This document shows positions 45,369 through 55,229 of a DNA stretch of 64,000 bases, piece by piece. The stretch lies in assembly GCF_949769285.1 (NCBI RefSeq), contig NZ_OX458331.1, positions 558,001 through 622,000 of the forward strand. The letters are read 5' to 3'. The translations under genes were made by a program, and so were the position numbers. Position 1 is the first letter of the stretch. Every line of letters begins with the position of its first letter. The notes beneath the pieces were generated by a model that was given only the letters and a program-made list of their open reading frames with translations, was not told the origin of the DNA and did no database searches. This stretch comes from Anaerococcus sp. Marseille-Q7828. Its GTDB lineage: Bacteria; Bacillota; Clostridia; Tissierellales; Peptoniphilaceae.

Positions 45369-47117
45369 TTGAAAATATATAATAAATTATTTTCTTATAT
45401 TCCAGATAAAAAAATTAATGGTATATTATCAGTTGTTTTTACAGCCTTAGGATGTTTTGTCCAATTTTATGCTTACTATTTAATTTGGCAAATACTTGAA
45501 AGTGTTTTTACAAAAGGAGATTATTTAGGTGTAAAATTTAGTGCATCTTATGTATTAAATTTATTTATAGTACAAGCTATATTATACATAGTAGGGACTT
45601 GGATGAGCCATTTAGCGGCTTTTAGCTTGGAAACGAGGCTTAGGGAAAAAGGAATTAAGAATTTAATAAATGCTTCGAATACATTTTTTGATACTCATCA
45701 GTCAGGAGAAGTTAGAAAAATTATAGATAACAATGTTGAGCAAACTCATATGAGTGTCGCTCACTTAATACCTGACCATACAGCAGCAATTATTACACCG
45801 ATACTATTGCTGATCTTGGTTTTTAATATAGATCTTTATCTGGGCATATTTTTCGTAATAATTGTTTTAATATCTATGTTTTTACTTTATAAAATGTCTG
45901 GTGAAAAAGAATTTACCATAGCTTATATGAAAAAATCTGATGAACTTAATGGCCAGGCTGTTGAATATGTCAGAGGATTGCCGGTTGTAAAGATTTTTAA
46001 TGCTCCACTCATAGGTTTTAAAAAGTTATATAGGACTATTAACGACTATAGAGATATGGTTTACGCTTATTCTATGTCTTGTAGGTTGCCCTTTGTAAGT
46101 TTTCAATGGGTATTAAATATTTTTATAATTACGCCTATATTTATTGCTATTTACATGGTAGTGAGAAATGGCGCTGATCCTTATCTTTGGTCTGCTAAGC
46201 TTCTATTTTTTACCTTGTTTATGGGTTTATTTTTCTCAGATTTGATGAAGATTATGTATGTCGGCATGTACAACGTAGAGGCAACTACAGCAGTAGACAA
46301 TCTCGAAAATCTATTTGATGAGATGAATGCCAATAAAATTACTTATGGAAATGATGATTTTATAGATAATTATTCTATAGAATTTAAAAATGTAAGTTTT
46401 TCTTATGAAAAAAAGACCAAGATAATAGATAATTTATCTTTTAAATTAGACGAAAATAAAGTTTATGCCCTAGTAGGTCCATCTGGAGGCGGTAAATCAA
46501 CTATTGCAAAACTTATTTCCGCTTTATATCCTATAGATTCTGGGGAAATACTTCTAGGTGATAAAAAAATTTACTCTTATAAAAAAGAGACCTTGATGGA
46601 TAATATTGGCATGGTTTACCAAAATCCAAAACTATTTCAAGGAATTTCAATTTTTGAAAATGTAAAACTTGCAAAAAAGGATGCAAGTGACAAGGAAGTT
46701 TATGAGGCTTTAAGACTTTCTAAGTGTGATCAATTCATAGATAAGTTTGAAGATGGATATGATTCTATAATTGGAGCAAGTGGGGTCAATTTATCAGGTG
46801 GAGAGATACAAAGAGTATCTATAGCAAGGATATTTCTAAAAGATCCTAAGATCATTGTTTTAGATGAAGCATCGGCTGCAGCAGATCCAGAAAATGAATA
46901 TGAACTTCAACAAGCCTTCAAAAGTCTAATGGAAGGCAAAACAGTCATTATGATAGCTCACAGATTATCTTCTATTCGTGGAGTTGATGAGATTTTAGTA
47001 GTTGAAGACGGAAATATCATTGAGCGAGGAAGTCATGATTATTTGATGGAAAATGGAGCCAGGTACAAACAATTTGTAGATTTGTATGATGAAGCCAACC
47101 AATGGAGGATAAGCTAA
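45369..47117 (+). CDS. ABC half-transporter, membrane-NBD fusion (siderophore/metal uptake type), first subunit
   Basis: This 582-residue protein has an N-terminal exporter-fold membrane domain of six helices (about 1-310) and a C-terminal ATPase with Walker A GPSGGGKST, signature LSGGEIQRVS and Walker B IIVLDEASAAADPE. It pairs with the next gene. Heterodimers of this type behind a Fur box and with an AraC regulator resemble YbtP/YbtQ- or IrtAB-type transporters, which import ferric siderophores despite their exporter fold. Start is TTG 45369 after AAGGAGG at 45355-45361. A role in iron or siderophore uptake is inferred from context. Confidence 0.82.
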   Translation: MKIYNKLFSYIPDKKINGILSVVFTALGCFVQFYAYYLIWQILESVFTKGDYLGVKFSASYVLNLFIVQAILYIVGTWMSHLAAFSLETRLREKGIKNLINASNTFFDTHQSGEVRKIIDNNVEQTHMSVAHLIPDHTAAIITPILLLILVFNIDLYLGIFFVIIVLISMFLLYKMSGEKEFTIAYMKKSDELNGQAVEYVRGLPVVKIFNAPLIGFKKLYRTINDYRDMVYAYSMSCRLPFVSFQWVLNIFIITPIFIAIYMVVRNGADPYLWSAKLLFFTLFMGLFFSDLMKIMYVGMYNVEATTAVDNLENLFDEMNANKITYGNDDFIDNYSIEFKNVSFSYEKKTKIIDNLSFKLDENKVYALVGPSGGGKSTIAKLISALYPIDSGEILLGDKKIYSYKKETLMDNIGMVYQNPKLFQGISIFENVKLAKKDASDKEVYEALRLSKCDQFIDKFEDGYDSIIGASGVNLSGGEIQRVSIARIFLKDPKIIVLDEASAAADPENEYELQQAFKSLMEGKTVIMIAHRLSSIRGVDEILVVEDGNIIERGSHDYLMENGARYKQFVDLYDEANQWRIS

Positions 47118-48838
47118 TGAAAGATTATTTAAAAAATAGATTTGCTCTAACAGCTGAGGGTGCAAAGGGAACATCAATAGCTATTCTCTATTCAACCCTT
47201 AAAAACCTATCTTTTATGTTGCCTATATTTTTACTAATGTATACAATCCAGGGGCTGTTGGGTCTTGGGGACTTTTCTCTTAAAGCTACTTTAATGTTCT
47301 ATATAATTGTAGCTATTATAATGGCCTTGGTACTTGATAAGGATTATAAGACAACCTATAACGAGACCTACAAAGAAAGTGCAAATTTAAGGATTAGTCT
47401 TGCTGAGAAATTAAAAGATTTGCCCCTATCATTTTATGCTAGCCACGATCTTACAGATTTATCCCAAACTATAATGAAGGATGTAGAAACTATAGAACAC
47501 TGTCTAAGTCATTCCATCCCAGGATTTTATGGTTTTATAATTAGTTTTTGCATCGTTTCAATTTTGTTATTAATAGGAAATGTTAGACTAGCCTTGGCTA
47601 TAATTATTCCGATTTTAGCAAGTATATTGTTGACATTTTTATCTAAAAATAGGCAAAAGAAAGCGACAGGAGAATATTACAAAGATCAAAGAGAATCTGC
47701 TAGGATTTTTCAAGAGCTTATAGACTCATCTACAGAAATCAAAGCTTATAATTTAAGCGAAAGCAAAGAAAAAGAAGCGATTAATTTTGTAAATAAGCTT
47801 GAGAAAAAACACGTTGCTACTGAAATATCTCAAGTTATACCGGTAACACTTTCACAAATAGTGGCAAGATTTGCTTTGGGTTTTGCCATATATTTTGGCT
47901 TAAAGGAACTTATTGAAGGTAATATAAATATTCTATACTTTTCCGGCTACTTATTTGCTGCGGCAAGGCTAATAGACGGAGTAGATCAATTTGTAACATA
48001 CTATGGAGAATTTATGTATATAGATTCACCAGTTGAAAAAATTAAATCCATCGAATTGGCGAATATGCAAGAAGGTCAAAGAAGTGATATAAAATCTTTT
48101 GATATTTCTTGTGAAAATTTGGAGTTTTCCTATAAAGATGGCAAGAAAGTAATAGATGGTATTTCCTTTAATAGTTACCAAGATAAAGTAAGCGCCTTGG
48201 TAGGACCATCTGGTTGCGGAAAAACAACTGTACTTCGACTCTTATCAAGACTTTATGATTATGATAAAGGAAAGATATCTATAGATGGCAAAGAAATAAG
48301 CACCGTGGACACTAAGGATTTATTTGGCCACATATCCATGGTATTTCAAGATGTAATATTATTTAATGGAAGCGTTATGGATAATATAAGGCTTGGAGAC
48401 TTATCCGCAAGTGATGATGAAGTTTTGAAAGCTGCAAGACTTGCCAATTGCGACGAGTTTGTAAACAAACTTCCAATGGGATATAAAACTCTTATTGGAG
48501 AAAATGGCTCAAACTTATCTGGAGGAGAGAGACAGAGGATTTCAATAGCTAGGGCATTTTTAAAAAATGCAGAAATAATTTTGTTAGACGAAATAGCAGC
48601 TTCTTTAGATGTAGAAAACGAAAAGTATATCCAAGAGTCTTTAAATGAACTAACAAAAAATAAGACAGTAGTGCTCATATCTCACAGAATGAAGTCAATT
48701 CAAAATGTAGATCAAATTATAGTTATGAATGAGGGGAAAATCGAAGCTTTAGGAACTCATGAATTTCTTTTGGACAATAGTAAAACTTACGCAAAAATGA
48801 TAGAAAGCTCAAGGCTTTCTGAGGAGTTTGTATACTGA
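47117..48838 (+). CDS. ABC half-transporter, membrane-NBD fusion, second subunit
   Basis: This 573-residue partner of the preceding half-transporter has six membrane helices (about 20-310) and an ATPase domain with GPSGCGKTT, LSGGERQRIS and IILLDEIAASLDVE. ATG 47117 overlaps the previous stop (TAATG) with GGAGG eight bases upstream; the in-frame ATG 47102 is less likely. The end-to-start overlaps indicate strict coexpression of the two halves. Confidence 0.83.
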   Translation: MKDYLKNRFALTAEGAKGTSIAILYSTLKNLSFMLPIFLLMYTIQGLLGLGDFSLKATLMFYIIVAIIMALVLDKDYKTTYNETYKESANLRISLAEKLKDLPLSFYASHDLTDLSQTIMKDVETIEHCLSHSIPGFYGFIISFCIVSILLLIGNVRLALAIIIPILASILLTFLSKNRQKKATGEYYKDQRESARIFQELIDSSTEIKAYNLSESKEKEAINFVNKLEKKHVATEISQVIPVTLSQIVARFALGFAIYFGLKELIEGNINILYFSGYLFAAARLIDGVDQFVTYYGEFMYIDSPVEKIKSIELANMQEGQRSDIKSFDISCENLEFSYKDGKKVIDGISFNSYQDKVSALVGPSGCGKTTVLRLLSRLYDYDKGKISIDGKEISTVDTKDLFGHISMVFQDVILFNGSVMDNIRLGDLSASDDEVLKAARLANCDEFVNKLPMGYKTLIGENGSNLSGGERQRISIARAFLKNAEIILLDEIAASLDVENEKYIQESLNELTKNKTVVLISHRMKSIQNVDQIIVMNEGKIEALGTHEFLLDNSKTYAKMIESSRLSEEFVY

Positions 48839-48853
48839 TGGAGGTTTTTATAA

Positions 48854-49435
48854 GTGAATAAATTTAATGTACGAGATTTAGTAAATGCAGGAGTATTTTC
48901 TCTTTTGGTCGTTATGGCAGTATGGCTTGCTGGCATGATAGGTTTTATACCTGTCCTCATGCCTCTCGTCCCTTTTGCCTGTTGCTTGGTATCAGGGCCT
49001 GTTTTTATGCTATATTCAACAAAAATAGACAAATTCGGCATGATTTTGATAATGGGCATTATTTTTGGCTTAGTATTTTCTTTAAGTGGTCATGGAGCAC
49101 TTACTCTTCCACTGATTGTTATCATTGCATTAGTTTCAGAATTTATAATGAAAAAAGGTAATTACAAAAGCATAAAATATGCAAGATTAACTTATATGTT
49201 TTTTTCATTATTTTCTGCTACTAACCTATTACCTTTATATATAGCTAGAGATTCATATAAAGAGAATTTGATAAGCCAAGGTTATAAAGCAGACTTTGTG
49301 GAAAAGTTAATGTCAGTAATGCCTACTTGGTCATTTGTTCCAATCGTGGCTCTTGGTGTATTAGGTGCTTATTTAGGTTGTACGCTAGGAATAAAAATAC
49401 TTAAAAAACACTTTATAAAAGCAGGAATGGCATAG
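48854..49435 (+). CDS. MptD/Trep_Strep-family ECF transporter S component
   Basis: This 193-residue membrane protein has about six helices, begins NKFNVRDLVNAGVFSLL and carries a small Gly-rich GHGALTL segment, consistent with the MptD (Trep_Strep) family of putative ECF substrate-binding components. It is followed directly by EcfT- and EcfA-like genes, so it should be the substrate-specific subunit of a dedicated (group I) ECF importer. Start is GTG 48854. The substrate is unknown; the operon context points to an iron-related ligand such as a siderophore or tetrapyrrole. Confidence 0.75.
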   Translation: MNKFNVRDLVNAGVFSLLVVMAVWLAGMIGFIPVLMPLVPFACCLVSGPVFMLYSTKIDKFGMILIMGIIFGLVFSLSGHGALTLPLIVIIALVSEFIMKKGNYKSIKYARLTYMFFSLFSATNLLPLYIARDSYKENLISQGYKADFVEKLMSVMPTWSFVPIVALGVLGAYLGCTLGIKILKKHFIKAGMA

Positions 49436-50131
49436 ATGAAGCTTGATTTTAGAACAAAACTACTACTAACTATAGTAGTAGGAGTTGTTGTAATTGAAGG
49501 GAGCTTAGTACATAACTATTATTATTTAGGAATGTTCTTGTGCTTCTTACCTTATATTTTTGCCTTGGTAGATAAAAGATGGTCAATGCTTATAAAGGGA
49601 GTAGTAGTAAATACTCTCGCCATTGTAGGAAATAAATACTTATTAATACTTCCTCAAAATATATGGACTATGATATTAAACTTGTATTGTGGAATTACTA
49701 TGAGTATATTACCAGGCTTTATGATGGGTTATTATACAATTAGCACTACTACTATGAGTGATCTAGTTTATGCTCTAAAAAAAATAAAGTTTCCTGATTA
49801 TATAATAATACCAATTTCAGTTATGTTTAGATTTTTTTATTCCATAAAAGAGGACTATAAAAAAATAAATGAGGCTATCTACATGCACGGATTGACGGCT
49901 AAAAATTTCTTTAAAGATCCAGCTAGGATTTTGGAATATAAATTTGTTCCCTTGCTAATGATAACCTCACAAACAGCTGATAATGTATCAATATCTGCAA
50001 TGACAAGAGGGATGAAAGTAGGATGTGAACGTTCTAGCATTTCAAATACTAGACTTAAATTTTTTGATTATGTCTTTTTAGTATTTTCCTTGCTTTTAAT
50101 AATTTTATTTATAAGGGGAAAGATATGCTAG
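49436..50131 (+). CDS. ECF transporter transmembrane component EcfT
   Basis: This 231-residue protein has about five helices and the coupling-helix region DYIIIPISVMFRFFYSIKEDYKKINEAIYMHG. The conserved xRG motif is in AMTRGMK, which contacts the ATPases. It is adjacent to the S component (no gap) and overlaps the ATPase gene by 7 bases. Confidence 0.85.
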   Translation: MKLDFRTKLLLTIVVGVVVIEGSLVHNYYYLGMFLCFLPYIFALVDKRWSMLIKGVVVNTLAIVGNKYLLILPQNIWTMILNLYCGITMSILPGFMMGYYTISTTTMSDLVYALKKIKFPDYIIIPISVMFRFFYSIKEDYKKINEAIYMHGLTAKNFFKDPARILEYKFVPLLMITSQTADNVSISAMTRGMKVGCERSSISNTRLKFFDYVFLVFSLLLIILFIRGKIC

Positions 50132-51531
50132 AATTTAAAGATTTTGGATTAGACTATGAAGATGTTGACAAAAAAAGTTATAAGATATTAGAAAAGGTCA
50201 ATATAAATTTTGAAAGAGGATCTGTAAGTGTAATAACTGGGGAATCCGGATCTGGTAAGTCATCTATTATCAAAGCAATAAATGGAATAATTCCAGAGAT
50301 TGATAAGGCAAAATTGAGTGGGAGAATTGAAATAGATGGAAAAAATCTATTGGATATGACTATAGCAGATAGAAGTAGCTTTATATCTACGGTATTTCAA
50401 AATCCTAAAAATCAATTTTATGCGGTAAATTCTCTTGATGAGATAGCCTTTGCCTTGGAAAATAGAAATATAAAAAGAGATGAAATATTTCATATTATTG
50501 ATAAGTATAGCAAGTTATTAGCAACAGAAAAACTTCTTGATAAGGATTTATTAAAATTATCAGGTGGCGAGAAACAATTAGTGGCAATTACTTCTGTAGC
50601 TGTTTTAGATAACGATATATATGTATTTGATGAACCATCAGCCTCTCTTGACAAAAAAGCAATTGAAAAGCTAGCAAGGATTATTAAAAGTTTAAAAGAT
50701 ATGGGCAAGATTATAATTATCGCTGAGCATAGACTTTATTATTTGAAAAATATAATAGATAAGCTTTGTATAATTAAAGATAATAAGCTCATAGAATATG
50801 GTAAAAATAAAATAAACAATGATTTGATAAAGACTTATAATCTAAGAAGATTAGATGAAATAGGAATAAATGAAATAAAAAATGGAAAATGGTTTAAGAA
50901 GACTTTGGATGATAAGTCATATGATAATAATCATGAATTAAGATGCCTTGATTTTTATTGCAAATATAAAAATAGCAAGGAAGCTTTGTTCAACTTTAGT
51001 ATTTCTTTTGATCCAGGAATTTATTTTATAATAGGTGAAAATGGCATAGGGAAAACATCCTTTATTAGAAATTTGTGCAAGTTAAATAAAGGGCAAAAGT
51101 CCTTGGTTTACTATAAAGGTAAGAAAATCAAGTCGAGTGGGGATTTTATATCCCTTGTGATGCAAGATGTAAACTATCAACTTTTCACAGAAAGCGTTTA
51201 TAAAGAAATTTCAATAGTTACAGATGATGAGAAAATAAAAGAAGAAAGTTTAACAAAACTTGGCTTAATAGATAAGAAAAATATGCACCCTCAAAGCTTA
51301 TCTGGTGGACAAAAACAAAGGCTTGCCTTAGCTTTAGCTTACGCCAGTCCAAAAAAGATTGTTATCTTAGATGAACCCACATCTGGTCTTTGTATGAAAA
51401 ATATGAAAAAGACAATTGAAATTATTAGGGAGATGAAAAATATGGGCAAGATTGTAATAATTGTAACCCATGACTATGAATTTATAAAAATGGTTGATGA
51501 GAATGTGGTGGAGTTTGTAAATGGCAGTTAA
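50125..51531 (+). CDS. ECF transporter ATPase, two NBDs fused (EcfAA')
   Basis: This 468-residue protein contains two ABC ATPase domains in tandem. The first (about 1-230) has GESGSGKSS, LSGGEKQ and IYVFDEPSASLD. The second (about 265-468) has GENGIGKTS, LSGGQKQR and IVILDEPTSGL. A single fused protein thus supplies both EcfA subunits. It overlaps EcfT and the AraC gene. Confidence 0.87.
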   Translation: MLEFKDFGLDYEDVDKKSYKILEKVNINFERGSVSVITGESGSGKSSIIKAINGIIPEIDKAKLSGRIEIDGKNLLDMTIADRSSFISTVFQNPKNQFYAVNSLDEIAFALENRNIKRDEIFHIIDKYSKLLATEKLLDKDLLKLSGGEKQLVAITSVAVLDNDIYVFDEPSASLDKKAIEKLARIIKSLKDMGKIIIIAEHRLYYLKNIIDKLCIIKDNKLIEYGKNKINNDLIKTYNLRRLDEIGINEIKNGKWFKKTLDDKSYDNNHELRCLDFYCKYKNSKEALFNFSISFDPGIYFIIGENGIGKTSFIRNLCKLNKGQKSLVYYKGKKIKSSGDFISLVMQDVNYQLFTESVYKEISIVTDDEKIKEESLTKLGLIDKKNMHPQSLSGGQKQRLALALAYASPKKIVILDEPTSGLCMKNMKKTIEIIREMKNMGKIVIIVTHDYEFIKMVDENVVEFVNGS

Positions 51532-52480
51532 AGGTATTGAAAGTTGGGGATTTAAGCTTTGCCCTACAAAAGATAAAGAAATTTTTGACTATGAATCCAT
51601 AGAATCCCCAAAAAATAAAATGAGATCTTACTTAATCTTTCCAGGAGTTTATGTAGTATATATAGACTTTAAAGAAAAATATAGTTCGGAAAATTCAATT
51701 GAAAGCAGCAACTATGGTTATAGGATTGCCTACTCTTATGAAGGCAATTATTTTACTTATATCAATAATAGCAAGGTATTAATTAATAGACAACTTTTTG
51801 TAGGTAAGTATATACCTAAAGCTAAAAAATCTTATACGAACAGAGAAAAAACAACTGCCTTTAACATAGTTATTAATCCTAACAATCTCGATATTAGTAA
51901 GGATTATTATAAAATTTTACAAACATTTGTTAATAAATATAAAAACATAAGTGATGTAGGCTACACCTCATCGGATAAAGATTTATTAGAGGCTGCAAAC
52001 CAGCTTATTTTATACCTTAAAGAAGAAAATAAAAATTTAATTGCTATAAAAACTTTAGAATTAATCTGTTTAATATCAGACAGGAAGATTAGCGATAATA
52101 GAAGTAGATACTATAAAAAACAAGGTGAAGATCAAATATTTGAGATTGAAAGTTATCTTAGAAAAAATTTGGCTAATGATATTAGTTTGGATTTTTTAGT
52201 AGATAAGTTTAAAATATCAAAATCTAGCCTAAATAATAAATTTATTAGTGAATTTCAATATACTCCTATGAGGTATCTAAATATAATTAGGATGATGAAA
52301 GCTCAAGAATTGCTTATAAATACAAATAAAGAAATAGGTCAGATAGCAGAAGAATTAGGATTTGCTGAACAATCAAATTTCACTAGAAATTTCAAAATTT
52401 ATTCAGGCTTATGTCCTAGCAAATATAGAAGAGTTTACAAAAAATGTATTAATAAAAAGGAGAACGTATATGACAAATAA
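51521..52480 (+). CDS. AraC family transcriptional regulator
   Basis: This 319-residue protein has an N-terminal ligand-sensing region (about 1-200) and a C-terminal double helix-turn-helix: SLDFLVDKFKISKSSLNNKFISEFQYTPMRYLNIIRMMKAQELL and IGQIAEELGFAEQSNFTRNFKIYSGLCPSKYRRVY. Its place in a Fur-box operon with YbtPQ-like transporters recalls YbtA, an AraC activator that senses the siderophore complex. It overlaps the ATPase gene by 11 bases and the coiled-coil gene by 11. Confidence 0.85.
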   Translation: MAVKGIESWGFKLCPTKDKEIFDYESIESPKNKMRSYLIFPGVYVVYIDFKEKYSSENSIESSNYGYRIAYSYEGNYFTYINNSKVLINRQLFVGKYIPKAKKSYTNREKTTAFNIVINPNNLDISKDYYKILQTFVNKYKNISDVGYTSSDKDLLEAANQLILYLKEENKNLIAIKTLELICLISDRKISDNRSRYYKKQGEDQIFEIESYLRKNLANDISLDFLVDKFKISKSSLNNKFISEFQYTPMRYLNIIRMMKAQELLINTNKEIGQIAEELGFAEQSNFTRNFKIYSGLCPSKYRRVYKKCINKKENVYDK

Positions 52481-55082
52481 AAATAAAAAATTAGCAACTG
52501 CACTTTTACTAGCTTTGGGTTTAAATGCCCTAAGCCCAGCAATAAGCTCATTTGCAGCAAGTAATGAAGCAAAGCCATTAGAAAAAAATGAAGAAATAAA
52601 TACTAAAAATGAAGAATTAACAAAAGCAAGTGAGGAAGTCGAAAAACTACAAAAAGAAGTAGAAGAAGCCCAAAAAGATTTATCTAAGGCAGAAGAAAAT
52701 TTAAGAGATAAGGAAGATAAGAAAAAACAAAGAGATGAAGAAGTAGAAAAAGCAACTATCAATTATGCTAAGGCTAGTGATGAAAAAGAAAAAGCTTACC
52801 AAAATTTAGAAGCGGCTGTAGAAGAGCAAACTAATGCTAGCGATGAATTTATAAAACTTAGTGAGTTAAAAGATAAAAACGAATTAGCAGAAAAAGAATT
52901 AGAAAAAGCAAAAAAAGATTTGGAAATTGCAAAAGATGACCAAGACAAAGCAGATAAGGAAGTAAAAGAAGCCATAAGTTCTAAAGAAGCTCAAGAAGCA
53001 AAAGTAAGCAAAGCTAAGAATGCTCTAGAAAAAGCAAAAGCAGAAGAAAAGCAAGCACAGGAAGACCTAAATAAGCTCATAGATAATCCAAAAACAAAAG
53101 AAGTAGAAGAAAATTACGAAAAAGCTAATAAAGATTTAGAAGATGCGAAAAATAAATCCCAAAATGCCCTAGAAGATAAAAAAGAAGATTTGGATAAAAT
53201 AGGAAATGAAGTTGAGGGTTTGAAAACCAATACTAAAAAATCTCTGGAAAAGGTAGAGGAAAATAAGAATAATCTAGAAAATCTTTATAAAGAAATAATA
53301 ACATTTGAAAGTGAAAATACAAATTTAGTAGAAATTAACAAGAGCTTAGAAAAAGCGAAAGAAGATTTAAAATGGCTTGCTCCAGGAAGCGTAGGTTACA
53401 ATAAAAAACAAGAAGAAATAGATAAGCTAGAAAAGCAAGCAGAAGCATGTAACAAACTACGAGACGAGCTAAGAAAAAAATGCCATGAACTTAATGATCA
53501 GGCTAATGCAGATTTAGATTCAGTAAGGAATTATAATGGCGCAATTAGAAGCGAACATGATAAAACAATTGAACAAAGTAAGGCTATAGCAAAAAATAAA
53601 CTAATAGAAGATATAAAAAATGGCAATATTACATCTGAAAATCTAGATGACAAGATAAAAGAACTTGAAGAAAGCAATAAAGATAATTATTTTCACAATG
53701 TAAAAGGGCCTTTATATGATTATGAGAAAGCCAAAGATGAGTATTGGGAATGTTGGAGAGCAGTAGTAAAAGCAACCGATGCATTTAGAGATAGTAGAGC
53801 TCAATTATATGATTGGAACTTTGCTTATCAAGCTAGCTCTATAGGTGGAACTGTCGAGAGATTTGATAAAGAATTTACTAGTCAACTAGCGAATATGGAA
53901 AAATTATCAAAAAACCTAACAGAAAAAGAAGAAATCTATAAAGAAGCTCTAGCTAAATACGAACAAGATGAAGCCTATATAGATAGTCTAAAAGAATCCA
54001 AAGAATTAATACAAAGTATAGAAAATAATAAAGAAAGAATTGAAGAGCTTAAAAAAGCTCTAGATCAAGCAAACAAAGAAAAAGAAAAAATCCAAGAAGA
54101 AATAAAGACAGCCGAAGCAAAAACTCTAGAAAAACAAAAAGAGTTAGAAGCTAATGAAAAAACAGAGCAAATAGCTAAAAAAGAATTAGAAGAATCTAAA
54201 AAAACTTTAGAAAAAGTTAATGCTTCAAAAAAAGAGGCTGATCAAAAAGTAAAAGAACTTGAAGAAAAAATATCAGAATTAGAAAAAAATCCGAGTGATG
54301 CGAACATTAATCAAAAAATAAAAGAAGCCAAGGAAAGATACGAGAAAGCAAAAGAAGAGCTTAGACAAAATATAGAAAAGGTAAAAGAAGCAAAAGAAAA
54401 AGAAGCTCAATGTAAGAAAAAATTGGATGAGGCAAATAAGGAAAAAGAAGAAGCTCAAAAAGACTTAGATGAGGCACAAAAGGAAGCTTCTGATGCCAAA
54501 GATACATTATCAGAAAAAGAGAAAAATTTAGCTGATGAAAAAACTAAAGAAAAAATACAAAGAAGTAAAAAATCTCTTAAAGAGCTAGTAGAGATCAGCA
54601 AAAAAATAGATGATGAAAATTTAAAGAAAGTAATTGCAGAAATAGATCTAGCGCTAAAAAATAATGATTTATCAGCAGAAGACTTAATTGAACTAAATAA
54701 TAAATTAATAGAAGCAATTGCAAATGCAAAAAACAAACCATCTAAGCCAGTGAATCCACAAGAATCTGATAAGTCACATGGCTCAGAAAAAGATGATTTA
54801 AATAAAAAATATTCTTACGACATAATTTATGTAGGCAAGGGATATAAAAATATTAAAGAAGGCTACTATAAGAGATCTAGCTTACAAAATAATCTTTTTA
54901 TGGTTAAGAAATCATTAAATGCCCTAAAGATTAAAGCCTTGGCAGCTCAGTATCTACTAGACTACACACCAAAAACTGTGATAAATGTAAAAGGTAAATT
55001 AGAAAAACTAATTGAAGAGAGCAGAGCTTTAGAAAAAGAGGCTGAAGAATTTATAAAAGAATATGAAAAAATTCTAGGATAA
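52470..55082 (+). CDS. Secreted coiled-coil surface protein
   Basis: This 870-residue protein has a signal peptide (about 1-30; KKLATALLLALGLNALSPA, cleavage near SSFAAS). Glu/Lys-rich coiled coil fills most of residues 35-740, interrupted by a Trp/Tyr-containing segment near 405-490 (EYWECWRAVVKATDAFRD). A Pro/Ser/Lys linker (KPSKPVNPQESDKSHGS) precedes a C-terminal helical domain (about 785-870). There are no LPxTG, SLH or choline-binding repeats. ATG 52470 follows AAAAGGAGA; a longer frame from 52362 overlaps the AraC gene and lacks a signal peptide. Being last in the uptake operon, it could be a ligand- or host-binding surface protein, but function is unknown. Confidence 0.8.
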   Translation: MTNKNKKLATALLLALGLNALSPAISSFAASNEAKPLEKNEEINTKNEELTKASEEVEKLQKEVEEAQKDLSKAEENLRDKEDKKKQRDEEVEKATINYAKASDEKEKAYQNLEAAVEEQTNASDEFIKLSELKDKNELAEKELEKAKKDLEIAKDDQDKADKEVKEAISSKEAQEAKVSKAKNALEKAKAEEKQAQEDLNKLIDNPKTKEVEENYEKANKDLEDAKNKSQNALEDKKEDLDKIGNEVEGLKTNTKKSLEKVEENKNNLENLYKEIITFESENTNLVEINKSLEKAKEDLKWLAPGSVGYNKKQEEIDKLEKQAEACNKLRDELRKKCHELNDQANADLDSVRNYNGAIRSEHDKTIEQSKAIAKNKLIEDIKNGNITSENLDDKIKELEESNKDNYFHNVKGPLYDYEKAKDEYWECWRAVVKATDAFRDSRAQLYDWNFAYQASSIGGTVERFDKEFTSQLANMEKLSKNLTEKEEIYKEALAKYEQDEAYIDSLKESKELIQSIENNKERIEELKKALDQANKEKEKIQEEIKTAEAKTLEKQKELEANEKTEQIAKKELEESKKTLEKVNASKKEADQKVKELEEKISELEKNPSDANINQKIKEAKERYEKAKEELRQNIEKVKEAKEKEAQCKKKLDEANKEKEEAQKDLDEAQKEASDAKDTLSEKEKNLADEKTKEKIQRSKKSLKELVEISKKIDDENLKKVIAEIDLALKNNDLSAEDLIELNNKLIEAIANAKNKPSKPVNPQESDKSHGSEKDDLNKKYSYDIIYVGKGYKNIKEGYYKRSSLQNNLFMVKKSLNALKIKALAAQYLLDYTPKTVINVKGKLEKLIEESRALEKEAEEFIKEYEKILG

Positions 55083-55229
55083 AAGTTGAATAAATAGAGA
55101 TATTAATTTAAGTCGAGATATTTTTTTACAGAGATATTTTGTGTATAAAACTTATGGCTAAAGGTATTGCTTATATATTATAATTTGCAAAAGTTTATTT
55201 TGAAGGTAAACTAATCTATATATTATTAA

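Noticed and set aside
52362-52469. Upstream extension of the coiled-coil protein frame
   Set aside because: It overlaps the AraC helix-turn-helix coding region; ATG 52470 has a strong ribosome site and starts a clear signal peptide.
52620-54560. Repetitive gaagaa/aaagaa sequence considered as a tandem repeat array
   Set aside because: It encodes coiled coil with varied heptads; no exact nucleotide repeat unit is conserved.
55083-55229. Possible terminator or small gene after the coiled-coil gene
   Set aside because: GAGATATT occurs as a direct, not inverted, repeat and no open frame with a ribosome site is present.
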